Assembly (NCBI GenBank): GCA_965222345.1
Contig: CBDCTS010000004.1
Span: forward strand, 62,001 to 126,000
Reading direction: 5' to 3'
DNA: 64,000 nucleotides
Source of the DNA: JADFGZ01 sp965222345
GTDB taxonomy: Bacteria; Acidobacteriota; Terriglobia; 2-12-FULL-54-10
This document shows, piece after piece, positions 27,340 to 36,340 of this stretch. The position numbers and the translations under genes were made by a program. The stretch's first letter is position 1. Each line of letters begins with the position of its first letter. The notes under the pieces are model-generated. The model had not been told where the DNA came from, searched no databases, and saw nothing but the letters and a program-made list of their open reading frames with translations.

Positions 27340-28224
27340 GTGAAGCCTGCGCGATTCCATTACTATGACCCGGAGACGGTGCAAGAGCTGATCCCCTTGC
27401 TGGAACAGTTCGGCGAGGATTCGAAAATTCTCGCGGGCGGGCAGAGCTTGGTCCCGATGATGAACTTCCGCTTGGCCCGGCCCCAGCACTTGGTGGATAT
27501 CAATAAAGTTTCCTCCCTGGATTACATCCGCTTGGAGGATCAGACGCTTGCCATTGGAGCGTTAACTCGGCAGCGAACGGTGGAGAGGTCCGATCTGGTG
27601 CGGGAGCAGCACCCGCTGGTGGTGGAGGCAACCCGCTATATCGGCCATCCCGCCATTCGCAACAGGGGGACCGTGGGCGGAAGCTTGGCCCACGCGGATC
27701 CCGCGGCCGAGTGGCCCGCATTGGCTATGCTGATGGACGCAACCCTGGTCCTTCAAGGACCCCAGGAAAAGAGGCTCGTTTCCGCCGACGACTTTTTTGT
27801 TTCCTACTTTACAACCTGCCTGGAACCCTCGGAAGTTCTCGTCGAGGCCCGGCTCCCGGTATTGCCCGATGGGGCGGGCTGGGCTTTTCTGGAAGTGAGC
27901 CGGCGCTACGGGGACTTCGCGCTAGTGGGAGTGGCGGTCTGGCTGGCGGCAGATGAAAATAAGATATGCACCGACGTCGCCATCGCTCTCACGGGCGTGG
28001 GGCCGTGCCCGGTGAGGGCTCGGACGGCGGAACAGCGTTTGCGAGGGGAGCGGCTCAGCGAGGCTCTCTTTGAACATGCTGCCAGTGCCGTCACGGAGGA
28101 ACTGGAGCCCGATTCAGACCTGCACGCTTCCGCCGATTATCGGCAAACCGTAGCGGGCGTCCTGACGCGAAGAGGCTTGGCCATGGCCCAACAGCGCCTG
28201 GGAGAGAACGGAAGGAAGACATGA
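27340..28224 (+). CDS. Molybdenum hydroxylase FAD-binding (medium) subunit
   Basis: 294 residues from a GTG at 27340 (upstream AAAGGAA). FAD-binding PCMH-type domain with ILAGGQSLVPMMNFRL near residue 30 and NRGTVGGSLAHADPAAEWPA near 105, plus the C-terminal CO dehydrogenase flavoprotein domain. Accepts electrons from the iron-sulfur subunit. The 3' end overlaps the next gene by ATGA. The 162-bp gap before it is larger than usual for this operon and holds only a weak alternative frame. Confidence 0.93.
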   Translation: MKPARFHYYDPETVQELIPLLEQFGEDSKILAGGQSLVPMMNFRLARPQHLVDINKVSSLDYIRLEDQTLAIGALTRQRTVERSDLVREQHPLVVEATRYIGHPAIRNRGTVGGSLAHADPAAEWPALAMLMDATLVLQGPQEKRLVSADDFFVSYFTTCLEPSEVLVEARLPVLPDGAGWAFLEVSRRYGDFALVGVAVWLAADENKICTDVAIALTGVGPCPVRARTAEQRLRGERLSEALFEHAASAVTEELEPDSDLHASADYRQTVAGVLTRRGLAMAQQRLGENGRKT

Positions 28225-28724
28225 ACGCGGCGAACGAACAACGGAAGATTTCCCTGAAAGTCAACGGCAAGCTCTACGAAGAGGTTGTCGAGTCCCGGAT
28301 GACTCTCGTGGATTTTCTGAGAGAAAAGCTGTGGCTGACGGGGACCCACGTCGGCTGCGAGCACGGCGTTTGCGGAGCCTGCACTATTTTGATGAATGGG
28401 CAAACCGTTCGTTCCTGCCTCCTTTTCGCGGTTCAAGCCGATCGAGCCGAATTGAATACGGTCGAATCCCTGGCGAAGGGCGACGAACTCCATCCGATTC
28501 AAGAGGCGTTCTGGGAACACCACGCGCTTCAATGCGGGTTTTGCACCCCTGGTTTCCTGATGACCGCCTTGGCTCTGCTGAAAGAGAATCCCAAGCCGAC
28601 TCCGGAAGAGATCCGAATAGCGATTTCCGGGAATCTTTGTCGGTGCACGGGCTATGAGAACATCGTGCAAGCCATCGCCGCCGCTTCGACTCAGATGCAA
28701 GGTGAAAATGAGACGGACGGTTGA
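28221..28724 (+). CDS. Molybdenum hydroxylase [2Fe-2S] (small) subunit
   Basis: 167 residues. Plant-type ferredoxin cluster with cysteines in GCEHGVCGACTILMNG and the following C, then the second cluster with CGFCTPGF and NLCRCTGYENIV; all eight cysteines are present. Transfers electrons between the Mo and FAD subunits. ATG overlaps the preceding TGA (ATGA). Confidence 0.95.
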   Translation: MNAANEQRKISLKVNGKLYEEVVESRMTLVDFLREKLWLTGTHVGCEHGVCGACTILMNGQTVRSCLLFAVQADRAELNTVESLAKGDELHPIQEAFWEHHALQCGFCTPGFLMTALALLKENPKPTPEEIRIAISGNLCRCTGYENIVQAIAAASTQMQGENETDG

Positions 28725-28804
28725 TCGCCGTGCGATATATCCCTCGCCGGCGGAGAGGAAATCCCATCCCCTGTGAAACAAGCCGGGAGGCCTTTTTGAA
28801 AGGT

Positions 28805-29839
28805 ATGCATCGCAGACAGTTTCTCAAATACAGCGGGTTAGGCTTGGGAACGGCGTTTTTCGGCGGAGCCAGACCGGCGGTATTGCTCGGACAGACCCTT
28901 TCCACAGTGCGGGTCAGCAGCCTATCGAGCGGAATGACGGCCGTCGCAGCCAACCTGCTGGTCCGCTCCGGCGCGCCGCAAAGGCACGGGCTCCATGTGG
29001 AGGTGAGGTCTTTCGGAGCCGACGTGCGCGTCCAAAACTTCTTGCAAGGACTGTCCGACGTCTCCTTCGACTTCGGTCCCAGCCAGATAGCCATTGCCTC
29101 ATCGAGATTCGCCACAACCATCATCCACAGCGTTCAAAACACCCAGAACGTGGTGATGGCCCGAACCGATTCGGGGGTGGACACGATGGAAGACCTGCTA
29201 AACTTCCAGCAAAGAGAGGGGCGCAAACCGAAGCTCGGCATCTACGGCCGCGACTCTTCCGGCTTCAACGAACTCGCGGTCCTGCTGACCGTAAAGTTCG
29301 GGGTGAATCGTCCCCGACTCGAACAGATCTTCGATCTCATCGAAGCTGCTCCTCCAGGATTGATTCCCCTGCTGAGGCGCGGGGATATCGACGCTGCGAC
29401 GTTATATGACCCCCTGGCTCTGCGGGCTGAGTCCGATGCAAATGCGAAGACTATCTACGGTCCGTACACCCATGAGTTCGAGAAACTCTGGGGCGCGCCG
29501 AAGATCCTGGCTGGAATTGCCGTTCGGGTCGACTTCCTCCGAAAGAACCTTGACCTCGTCAGGAGGGTCCGTGATGCCTGGATCGACACTGTGGAATGGG
29601 CGTTCCTGAACGGGTACGAGTTCTTTCGCGAAGACCGCTTTCAGGACCTGACCGGCATTCGGGAAGAGGAAGCCATCACCCGGCTCATCGAACGCAGCAT
29701 CCAATTGCCCCTGTTCACCGCGCGTTGGGACCAGGCCATGAAGGAAACCCAGCAGCAATTCCTCAGAGTCGCGGCGCAACAGGGTATCCTCCCCTCCGTT
29801 TCAGACACGGCCATAGCGGGGCTGGAGGACTTTGCCTAG
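28805..29839 (+). CDS. Tat-exported NMT1/SsuA-like substrate-binding protein
   Basis: 344 residues from ATG 28805. The twin-arginine motif RRQFLKYSGLGLG begins at residue 3 and is followed by a hydrophobic segment and AVLLGQ, predicting Tat export. The mature part resembles periplasmic binding proteins for nitrate, sulfonate, taurine or thiamine precursor (SFGADVRVQNFLQGLSDVSF, GIYGRDSSGFNELAVLLTVKFG, LIPLLRRGDIDAATLYDP). No ABC permease or ATPase is nearby, so the transporter partner is elsewhere or absent. Operon position after the hydroxylase suggests the ligand is the pathway substrate. Confidence 0.78.
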   Translation: MHRRQFLKYSGLGLGTAFFGGARPAVLLGQTLSTVRVSSLSSGMTAVAANLLVRSGAPQRHGLHVEVRSFGADVRVQNFLQGLSDVSFDFGPSQIAIASSRFATTIIHSVQNTQNVVMARTDSGVDTMEDLLNFQQREGRKPKLGIYGRDSSGFNELAVLLTVKFGVNRPRLEQIFDLIEAAPPGLIPLLRRGDIDAATLYDPLALRAESDANAKTIYGPYTHEFEKLWGAPKILAGIAVRVDFLRKNLDLVRRVRDAWIDTVEWAFLNGYEFFREDRFQDLTGIREEEAITRLIERSIQLPLFTARWDQAMKETQQQFLRVAAQQGILPSVSDTAIAGLEDFA

Positions 29840-30013
29840 AGTTCTACCCGATCTTTGGATGAACCCCACGGACCAATGGGCTGGCAGTGAGCGGACCGCA
29901 GGGCGGCAACCGGCCAAGCAACCGTGCGAGGCGGCCCGCCACCCAACCGGCGACCGGATTGCGATTCCATTGAATCGGCGAGAAGCGAGAAAACTTCTTT
30001 CTGTGAGGTCTTG

Positions 30014-31036
30014 ATGAAAATCGATATATACGCGCACATAATCCCACATCGCTTTAGCGAGAGAATGCTTCAGTTGTCCAGCCACGCCGGCTACATGCAG
30101 AAACGCGCGCGGGAGATACCGGTTCTGTTCGATCTGGATTTGCGATTCCGGATCATGGATAAGTTTCCTAACTACAAGCAAGTGCTCACGATAGCCTCGA
30201 CTCCTGTGGAATCGATTGGGGATTCCCGGACTTCCCCCGAGCTGGCGCGCATCGCCAACGACGAACTGGCCGAACTGGTGGCAAAACACCCCGATCGGTT
30301 TGCCGCATTCGCAGCCGCTCTGCCGATGAACAACCCGGACGCATGCCTCGCGGAGGTGGACCGGGCCGTGCAGGACCTGGGAGCCCGAGGCGTGCAGATT
30401 TACAGCAATGTCAACGGGCGCCCACTGGATGACCCCGAGTTTCGGCCCCTGTTTGAGCGAATGGCCGCCTACGACCTCCCCATCTGGCTGCATCCGGCAC
30501 GCCCTTCCACCTTCGCCGACTACTCCGTGGAGGAAAAATCCCGCTACGAGGTGTGGTTTGTCTTCGGATGGCCTTATGAGACCAGCGTCGCCATGGCCCG
30601 AATCGTATTTTCGGGGTTGTTTGACGCCTTTCCGAACTTGAAAATCATCACGCATCACATGGGTGCGATGATCCCCTACTTCGAGGGCCGGATAGGCCCC
30701 GGCTGGGACCAGCTAGGATCCCGTACACCGGAGGAGGACAGCGAGTTGGTGAAATGCAACCTCAAACGGCGTCCGCTGGATTATTTTCGGATGTTTTACG
30801 CCGACACGGCCCTGTTCGGGCCGGTGGCTCCGGTCGAATGCGGCTTGGCGTTCTTTGGGATAGACCATGTGCTGTTCGGTACCGATATGCCCTACGATCC
30901 GGAAAAAGGACCCGGTTTTATCCGTGAAACAATCCGTGCTGTCGATGCTGTATCGATTGCCCCCCCGGACCGCGCCAAGGTTTACGAAGAAAACGCCCGC
31001 CGCCTTCTGAAGCTGCCCCAGGCGGGGTCCGGATAG
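30014..31036 (+). CDS. Amidohydrolase, ACMSD-like (amidohydrolase_2 family)
   Basis: 340 residues from ATG 30014. TIM-barrel metal hydrolase: N-terminal DIYAHIIP where many relatives have His-x-His, PIWLHPARP (His on strand 5), KIITHHMGAMIPYFEGRI (strand 6) and VLFGTDMPYDPEKGPGF (Asp of strand 8). Family members decarboxylate or hydrolyse ring compounds such as aminocarboxymuconate semialdehyde or hydroxybenzoates. The first metal-ligand His is Tyr here (IYAH), a variant that may alter metal binding. Likely works with the hydroxylase. Confidence 0.85.
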   Translation: MKIDIYAHIIPHRFSERMLQLSSHAGYMQKRAREIPVLFDLDLRFRIMDKFPNYKQVLTIASTPVESIGDSRTSPELARIANDELAELVAKHPDRFAAFAAALPMNNPDACLAEVDRAVQDLGARGVQIYSNVNGRPLDDPEFRPLFERMAAYDLPIWLHPARPSTFADYSVEEKSRYEVWFVFGWPYETSVAMARIVFSGLFDAFPNLKIITHHMGAMIPYFEGRIGPGWDQLGSRTPEEDSELVKCNLKRRPLDYFRMFYADTALFGPVAPVECGLAFFGIDHVLFGTDMPYDPEKGPGFIRETIRAVDAVSIAPPDRAKVYEENARRLLKLPQAGSG

Positions 31037-31391
31037 ACCGGGCGAAGGCACTGAAGCGAGCATCGTAGCTTGAGAGTCCGCGTGAAAACTGCCGACGGGC
31101 GCGGCATTCCAAGCCGCACGCGCCTGCCCCGAGCAGAGTCGAGGGGTAGAGGAACCCCCTCCCCTCAATTTTTGAACCGTCCAACGTTTGGTGGCCGCTT
31201 GCTTACAGCCTGCCCTGAACCATGTCCCGAGCAGCGTCGAGACGGAAGTCGAAGAGAGCCTTCCAAGAGTGCGCGGCTGTGACCATACACGAACTGTGAA
31301 AGTGCTATAGCGACGGCTAGAGCACCAACTTCCGGGAGCCCTTTACGCCGTTGTCCTCAGCATTGCCTTCATCAGGGGAAGAGGTGGTTTT
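31037..31391. repeat. Intergenic region with REP-like GAGCAGxGTCGAG motifs
   Basis: The motif CCCGAGCAGAGTCGAGG at about 31126-31145 recurs as CCCGAGCAGCGTCGAGAC at about 31224-31242. Such GAGC-x-x-GTCGA sequences are a very common intergenic repeat type in many bacterial genomes. No gene recognised in this 355-bp gap. Confidence 0.55.
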
Positions 31392-32639
31392 ATGGATCTA
31401 GTTATACGCGGGGCGCAACTTCTGGACCGTCAAGGCATATGGGATATCGGCGTGCAAGGGGACCGTATCGCCGCCTTGTCCGATCGCATCGAGGAAAAGG
31501 GTGTGCAGGAGATCGCAGCGGAGGGACGACTGGTTGCCCCTACCTACGTCAACGGCCATGTGCACCTGGACAAGTGCAATCTGGGGGACATCATGCGTCC
31601 TAACCCGACCTACAGCTTCCAGGAGTGTTTGGCGATAACCTGGGAGCACAAGCGCGCCTACACGGTGGAAGACATTGTGGAGCGAGCCGACAGAGCGGTT
31701 CAGGAAGGGATACTCAACGGAACCACCGTCTTTCGAGTATTTGCCGACGTGGACACGATTGGTGGACTGCGACCTCTGGAAGGCATCCTGGCCTTGCGGG
31801 AGAAGTGGCGCGGCATCGCACATATCGAGGCTGTGGACTTCCCTCAAGAGGCCATCATCCGGGACCCGGGAACCAAGGAGCTCATGGAGGAAGGCATGCG
31901 GCTGGGGGCCGACGTGGTCGGCGGACTACCCTGGCACGAGCACCTGGACGAAGATGCAAAAGCGCACATCGACTTTTGCTTTGAGCTTGCCAAGAGATAT
32001 GACAAGGACATCCATATGCTGGTAGACGATACTTTGAACCCAAACAGCCGCTCCTTGGAGTATCTGGCAGTGAAGACGATTCGCGAGGGATATCAGGGCC
32101 GGGTCACCGCCAGCCACTGCGAGGCCCTGGCCGCCTATGACGAGACCCACGCCCAGAAGGTGATGGCCCTGGTCAAGGAGGCCGGATTGAACATAGCCAC
32201 CAACCCGCACATCAGCCTTGCCCTACAAGCTCGCTCTGACCGGGAGCCGATCCGACGCGGCATCACCCGGGTCAAGCAGATGTGGCAGATGGGGATCAAC
32301 CTGTTCTCCAGCCAGGACGACGTCAACGACCCGTACTATCCCTTCGGCCGAAACGACCAGCAGGAGGTAGCCTTGCACCTCTGCCACGCTGCCCACATGA
32401 CCTTTCCCGAGGAAATCCAGGCGGCGTTCCGGTTCGTCACTTACAACGCCGCGCAGGCCCTTCGCCTTCCAGGCTACGGGTTGGCTCCGGGTTGCCAAGC
32501 GGACCTGAACGTGCTGGCTGCTCCCACGGTTCAACACGTCCTGCGGCTGCAGCAACCCCCCGCCTGGGTTATCCGCGGCGGCAAGGAATTGGCTCATAAT
32601 GAGCTGAAGAGAAAATTAAAAGCAAACTTCCGCGATTGA
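31392..32639 (+). CDS. Cytosine deaminase-like metal-dependent amidohydrolase
   Basis: 415 residues. N-terminal beta sandwich (IRGAQLLDRQGIWDIGVQGDRI), metal site NGHVHLDKC (His-x-His), GGLPWHEHLDEDA, later TASHCEAL (His) and FSSQDDVNDPYYPFG (Asp), C-terminal NAAQALRLPGYGLAPGCQADL. This matches the CodA-type hydrolytic deaminase group acting on cytosine, isocytosine, creatinine-like or other cyclic amidines. With the hydroxylase and the ACMSD-like enzyme it suggests degradation of an N-heterocycle; the substrate is not known. Confidence 0.88.
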   Translation: MDLVIRGAQLLDRQGIWDIGVQGDRIAALSDRIEEKGVQEIAAEGRLVAPTYVNGHVHLDKCNLGDIMRPNPTYSFQECLAITWEHKRAYTVEDIVERADRAVQEGILNGTTVFRVFADVDTIGGLRPLEGILALREKWRGIAHIEAVDFPQEAIIRDPGTKELMEEGMRLGADVVGGLPWHEHLDEDAKAHIDFCFELAKRYDKDIHMLVDDTLNPNSRSLEYLAVKTIREGYQGRVTASHCEALAAYDETHAQKVMALVKEAGLNIATNPHISLALQARSDREPIRRGITRVKQMWQMGINLFSSQDDVNDPYYPFGRNDQQEVALHLCHAAHMTFPEEIQAAFRFVTYNAAQALRLPGYGLAPGCQADLNVLAAPTVQHVLRLQQPPAWVIRGGKELAHNELKRKLKANFRD

Positions 32640-32840
32640 CCGCTTGACAATTTGACCTCTACAAATTTTTTTACATTTCTTGGGGACGCGCACACCCCGG
32701 TGCTTTCTCGAAACAGCAGTGCCGATTTCTTAGGCCATTGAATCAGCCGCAGTTTAGGCAATTTTCAGGGTTGCTGTAGCGCAGCCACCAAAGTAGGGAC
32801 AGGAGTAGAGGCCTTCCGGCCTGTACGTTAAGAAGGCAGG
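32640..32840. other. Intergenic region with palindromic repeat
   Basis: Contains GGGACAGG...GGCCTTCCGGCCTGTACG...GGCAGGCAGGCC (about 32797-32847), related to the 5.2-kb repeat family. No gene seen. Confidence 0.5.
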
Positions 32841-32874
32841 CAGGCCGCTTGTTCGAATCCGGCCTGGGTCACCA
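32841..32874 (+). other. tRNA 3'-end remnant next to integrase 2
   Basis: Reads GTTCGAATCC (T-loop) then GGCCTGGGTCACCA, a tRNA 3' end with CCA. No matching 5' half precedes it and the T-stem pairs imperfectly. It lies about 85 bp beyond the 3' end of the second integrase, the same distance and orientation as at the first integrase. Probable att-site trace. Confidence 0.5.
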
Positions 32875-32940
32875 CTTAACTTGTTTGTTTTCAGCACCTT
32901 TTCACCTTTCCTCTCATTGCAAAAGACGGAAACTTAACGA

Positions 32941-32955
32941 AACCGTCAGAAAACT
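32941..32955. repeat. 15-bp inverted repeat flanking integrase 2 (left)
   Basis: AACCGTCAGAAAACT, whose perfect reverse complement AGTTTTCTGACGGTT is at 34079-34093, on the other side of the integrase. The related CCAATTTTCTGATTG follows integrase 1 at about 21467-21481. Confidence 0.8.
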
Positions 32956-32959
32956 GGCT

Positions 32960-34020
32960 CTAGCTGGCCAGCGCCGTAAAGGAAGTTGCCCCGTGCTCGT
33001 TCGTCTGTCGGTCGAGCTTCGACAGCGCTTCCCGCATCATGTTGAGCTTCGCCTGGCTGTAGCGCTTGAACACCGCGGCGTCGCCTTGCCGCAGCATCTG
33101 CGTTACGAAGTGATCCGCCACGCCCCCGGCGCTGAGCCGGGTTGCAAACGTGTGGCGCAACTCGTATAGCGAAAAATGCGGCAGCCCGGCGCGCTGCAGC
33201 GTCCGGTTCCACAGCTTGAGCACCGTCGTGATGTGCGGCTTGGGCGAGTCCATCCGTGGGCTCGGGAATAGGTAGTCGGAATCGCCGCTCTGCTTCATCT
33301 GGGAGGCGAGCGCTTTGGGGACTCTGTCCGTCATCGGCATGTCCGCGACGCCGTTCACCGTCTTGGAATCCGGCAGATGCACGATCCCGTTCTGCAGGTC
33401 GACCTGTTCCTTTCGCATCGGGATCAACTCGCGATAAGGCCGTAGCCCCATCTCCACCATGATCACGATGATGTTGCGCAAGTACACCGGTGCACAGGCT
33501 TCCAGCCGCACCTGCTCCGAGGCGGTCAGATAGTGCGGCTTGCGCGTCGTAGCAGCCAAGGGGACCGGAAACTCCACGCTGACGCACGGATTGACAACCA
33601 GCCGCTGCTTCTTCACCGCCACGTTCAGGATGCGACTTAAGATGCGAAACTCCTGATGCACGGTGGCCGGTTTGAGCCGGCCGCGAAGTTGCAGCCCTGA
33701 CTTGGTATACACCCGCTTGCCGCTGTTCAATCTCGTCATCAGGTATGCTTCGATATCTTCTGGTGTGATGTCCGAGAGTTTGTTCTTGCCGAACCGGGGC
33801 CTGAGGAACTTCAACGCGCTGAGGTTTTGCTGATGGGTCTGCTCGCTCCGGAAGGGCGGTTGAGAGCGGTTCTCCAGGAACCAGTCCGCCCAATGGTTGA
33901 AGCTGATCCCAGCGCCCGGCGCTCGGCAGCAGCCCCTCGTCGCGAGCTACCGACCGCTTGCGCAGCAGGCATGCGTCTTCCACGGTTTTCTCCCAATTCC
34001 TTCCTTTCGTTGTTCTTACA
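32960..34020 (-). pseudogene. Tyrosine recombinase (integrase 2), frameshifted near the N-terminus
   Basis: The catalytic domain is uninterrupted for 284 residues: MGLRPYREL (Arg I region), MPMTDRVPKAL, LYELRHTFATRL (box II, with Tyr where His is common) and VFKRYSQAK (presumed nucleophile Tyr). The N-terminal part (LRKRSVARDEGLLPSA) is in another frame. Relative to integrase 1 a deletion near 33918 breaks the frame at SAG, and before about 34010 similarity is lost. Probably inactive unless reinitiation occurs. Confidence 0.82.
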
Positions 34021-34078
34021 CGGTTTTGGGGCGTCTGCTTTCGCTCGCAACGTCTACGGCTAGCCCGCTTGATGGGCG

Positions 34079-34093
34079 AGTTTTCTGACGGTT
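34079..34093. repeat. 15-bp inverted repeat flanking integrase 2 (right)
   Basis: AGTTTTCTGACGGTT, perfect reverse complement of 32941-32955. Confidence 0.8.
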
Positions 34094-34216
34094 CCTTGAC
34101 AGTGGTTGCTGCCACGACCATGCTCTACGGGCTGTGCAGCACGTTGTTGCAGTGAAAGTTTTCGAGTTGCAAACGCTCCACTCGTCGTGAGGACACGTTG
34201 CGTCGAGCCATCACAG

Positions 34217-34501
34217 CTAGTCCCCAGTCACGATTCCTGTTCGTTGGCTTGGGTGGGTAGCAGCTATCTTCTCTTGCTTGCCAACGCGATACATTAGCTC
34301 CATCAAGGGCTTGAAGTAGCCGAAGACAGCCTGCCAGTCGTTGTTGATCGCTTCGACTAGTGTCTTCGTCTCCGTTGCAAGATCGCCTTTCATGTCGAGG
34401 TCACGGCCAATGATATCTGATTTCGATCGAGCCGAATTTACAGCGCTCTCCAGGAGGAGCATATTCAGCACGGCCACATCGCACTCAAGATCATCACTCA
34501 A
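34217..34501 (-). CDS. Hypothetical protein, N-terminus uncertain
   Basis: 94 residues from a TTG; the frame is open upstream to about 34627 and reads HIDINVIDELCRRHGYRGVF before this start, which looks protein-like. So the real gene may be longer or be a frameshifted continuation of the gene upstream. No domain recognised; mostly helical (AVLNMLLLESAVNSARSKSD). Confidence 0.4.
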   Translation of the reverse strand: MSDDLECDVAVLNMLLLESAVNSARSKSDIIGRDLDMKGDLATETKTLVEAINNDWQAVFGYFKPLMELMYRVGKQEKIAATHPSQRTGIVTGD

Positions 34502-34577
34502 GAAGACACCGCGATAGCCGTGTCTTCGACAAAGCTCGTCGATGACATTGATGTCAATATGGCCCCCAAGGCAGTTC

Positions 34578-35376
34578 CTAACTTGGCCGCCACTTTTCCG
34601 CAGCTTTCCTTGTACGGTTCAGGATTTTGAAGGTGTCTCGATCAAAGTGCACTCTAAGTTCGGGAGTTGCAAATATGTCCCGAACCAGTTGCGCAGCGTG
34701 TTCAAGCGAAACGAGCATGTCGATGAAGGTGTAGCCGGCCGGGAGCAGTCCACGAATTCTGTTTCTCTTGGTCTTGTGTTGTGCTTCCGATAACACCTTC
34801 TGGTCTTGGTAGATTTTCTTCATCCGAAACTGCAAATGCAGCATCTTCATCTTCTTCCCTGAGGGAAAATAGTTCACTGATCCTCTCGGCAAACTCAACA
34901 TCTGCTGGGTCAACAAACCGAACCGCTATGGATAACCCGATCGGCTCTCTCCGTTGCCCATACCCCTTTAGTTTCCTGCGTCCGGCTTCTCTCTTGTACT
35001 TCTCATCCTGCTGCTTAAATTGGTCACGCTCGGTCTTGGCAATTCTTGCTTCTGCTTTTGCTGTTTTCAAATCAAGCTCTAGCTTTTGTAGTTCGCCTTG
35101 CTCTACAGGTGATTCATCGCTTTTTTCATGGTCAAGTGCGGGCGGATGCTCCTGACGTTTAGCAGCTTCACGTCCCAGCAACGGCCAAGCGATAATCCAA
35201 AACGCAACATTGACCGCAATCAATAGAATTTCAGGCCACGGAATGCCAAGTTGAGCGGATAACCAAGTCACAACACTCTCCGCCGGCAGCAATATCCGCC
35301 ATTGTTCGCGGATTAGTTGCAACAGTGACCACAAGACCTCAAATCGTTGTGCCCAATCCCAGAATCTTTTCCACAT
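34578..35376 (-). pseudogene. Hypothetical membrane protein with coiled coil, probably frameshifted
   Basis: Start ATG at 35376. Near residues 48-70 is a membrane segment (ILLIAVNVAFWIIAWPLLG), then a charged coiled coil (LQKLELDLKTAKAEARIAKT) and an RFVDPADVEFAERISELF region. After about 34790 the first frame turns low-complexity and stops at 34702. The neighbouring frame carries plausible sequence (LLPAGYTFIDMLVSLEHAAQ) down to TAG at 34578. I infer one gene with a frameshift; function unknown. Confidence 0.45.
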
Positions 35377-35490
35377 TGTCCTACTTGATGCCGACCTCCG
35401 CTAGTTGCGTCAAGGGTATAATTAATTTGATTCCTGAATTCCCCAAGCGATGCTGCGAGTTGATAACGGTGCTGTTGACCCGCCCGTCCC

Positions 35491-35769
35491 CTACACCAAC
35501 TCAATGTTCACGCGGCGCCCGACCATTGCAGCGGCCCGTTGCAGGCTGCCGAGCGTGATGTCGTTTTTCGGATCGAGCAGCCGGTCCACCTGGGTACGGC
35601 TCGTCTTCAGCAGCGTCGCCATCTTGCGCTTGGAGATTTTCTTCTTCTTCATGGCCTCCGCGAGCTGCCACGCAACGACTTCCTTGATTGCCTGCGCTTG
35701 CGCTTCCTCGAAGATGCCTTCCTCCTGGAGGAAGGCATCAATGCTAGATCCCATATGCTTCTTGCTCAT
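35491..35769 (-). CDS. XRE-family antitoxin, HigA-like
   Basis: 92 residues. C-terminal helix-turn-helix KRKMATLLKTSRTQVDRLLD and TLGSLQRAAAMVGRRVNIEL, the form found in antitoxins paired with Gp49-like toxins. ATG overlaps the toxin TGA by four bases (ATGA). As an antitoxin it would bind the toxin and its own promoter upstream of 36122. Confidence 0.85.
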   Translation of the reverse strand: MSKKHMGSSIDAFLQEEGIFEEAQAQAIKEVVAWQLAEAMKKKKISKRKMATLLKTSRTQVDRLLDPKNDITLGSLQRAAAMVGRRVNIELV

Positions 35770-36122
35770 CGTTCCAACTCCTTCCGACGCTTTCGCGCCG
35801 TTGCCAAATCCGAATCAGGCGTTGCCCGCGTTTTCTTGATGAACCCGTGCAGCACCACTAGGTGCTCGCGGTAGAGGCAAAGCAGCACGCGCGCCGTCCG
35901 TTTCGTGGGCAGGTCCGTCCGGATTTCCCAGAGGCCGTCTCCCATCGGGCGGCACAGCGGCATGCCTACCGGCCAGCACCATTGCGCCCGCAGCAGGTCC
36001 TTCCCTATCCCCTGACGCTCGGCCTCATCCAGCCCTTTCAGCCACACCCTCACGGGTTCACTGCCCGACTGCGTGCGGTAGAAGATCAGCGGGATTTTCT
36101 GTGGCTTCGGCTTTTCGGCCAT
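35766..36122 (-). CDS. Toxin, HigB-like / phage-derived Gp49 family
   Basis: 118 residues from the ATG at 36122 (MAEKPKPQKIPLIFYRT). RelE-superfamily pattern: SGSEPVRVWLKGL, GDGLWEIRTDLP, RTARVLLCLYREHLVVLHGFIKKTRATP. These toxins cleave translating mRNA. Toxin precedes antitoxin, the HigBA order. The pair lies in the integrase-associated segment, where toxin-antitoxin systems often stabilise islands. Confidence 0.87.
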   Translation of the reverse strand: MAEKPKPQKIPLIFYRTQSGSEPVRVWLKGLDEAERQGIGKDLLRAQWCWPVGMPLCRPMGDGLWEIRTDLPTKRTARVLLCLYREHLVVLHGFIKKTRATPDSDLATARKRRKELER

Positions 36123-36340
36123 CCTGAACCTTTCAATGTTCAGTGAACCATATAATGTGCATATCTGCAAGCTGCGTTGGCTAGGGACTGTAATGGGCGG
36201 ACTTGGGGAACAAAGGGTAGCTACTGTTTTTTATCGCGTAGATGGGTCGGCTACGGGTCGGCCTGTCTCGTCAAGCGGCCCAGATACAACCCTTCCTACT
36301 TGTCGGGCGTTATAAAGCTGGCCCCAGGCACTCCGGACTA

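Noticed and set aside
27149..27343. 64-residue frame between hydroxylase large and medium subunit genes
   Set aside because: Mostly Gly/Glu/Arg/Cys-rich low-complexity sequence overlapping both neighbours; no family resemblance.
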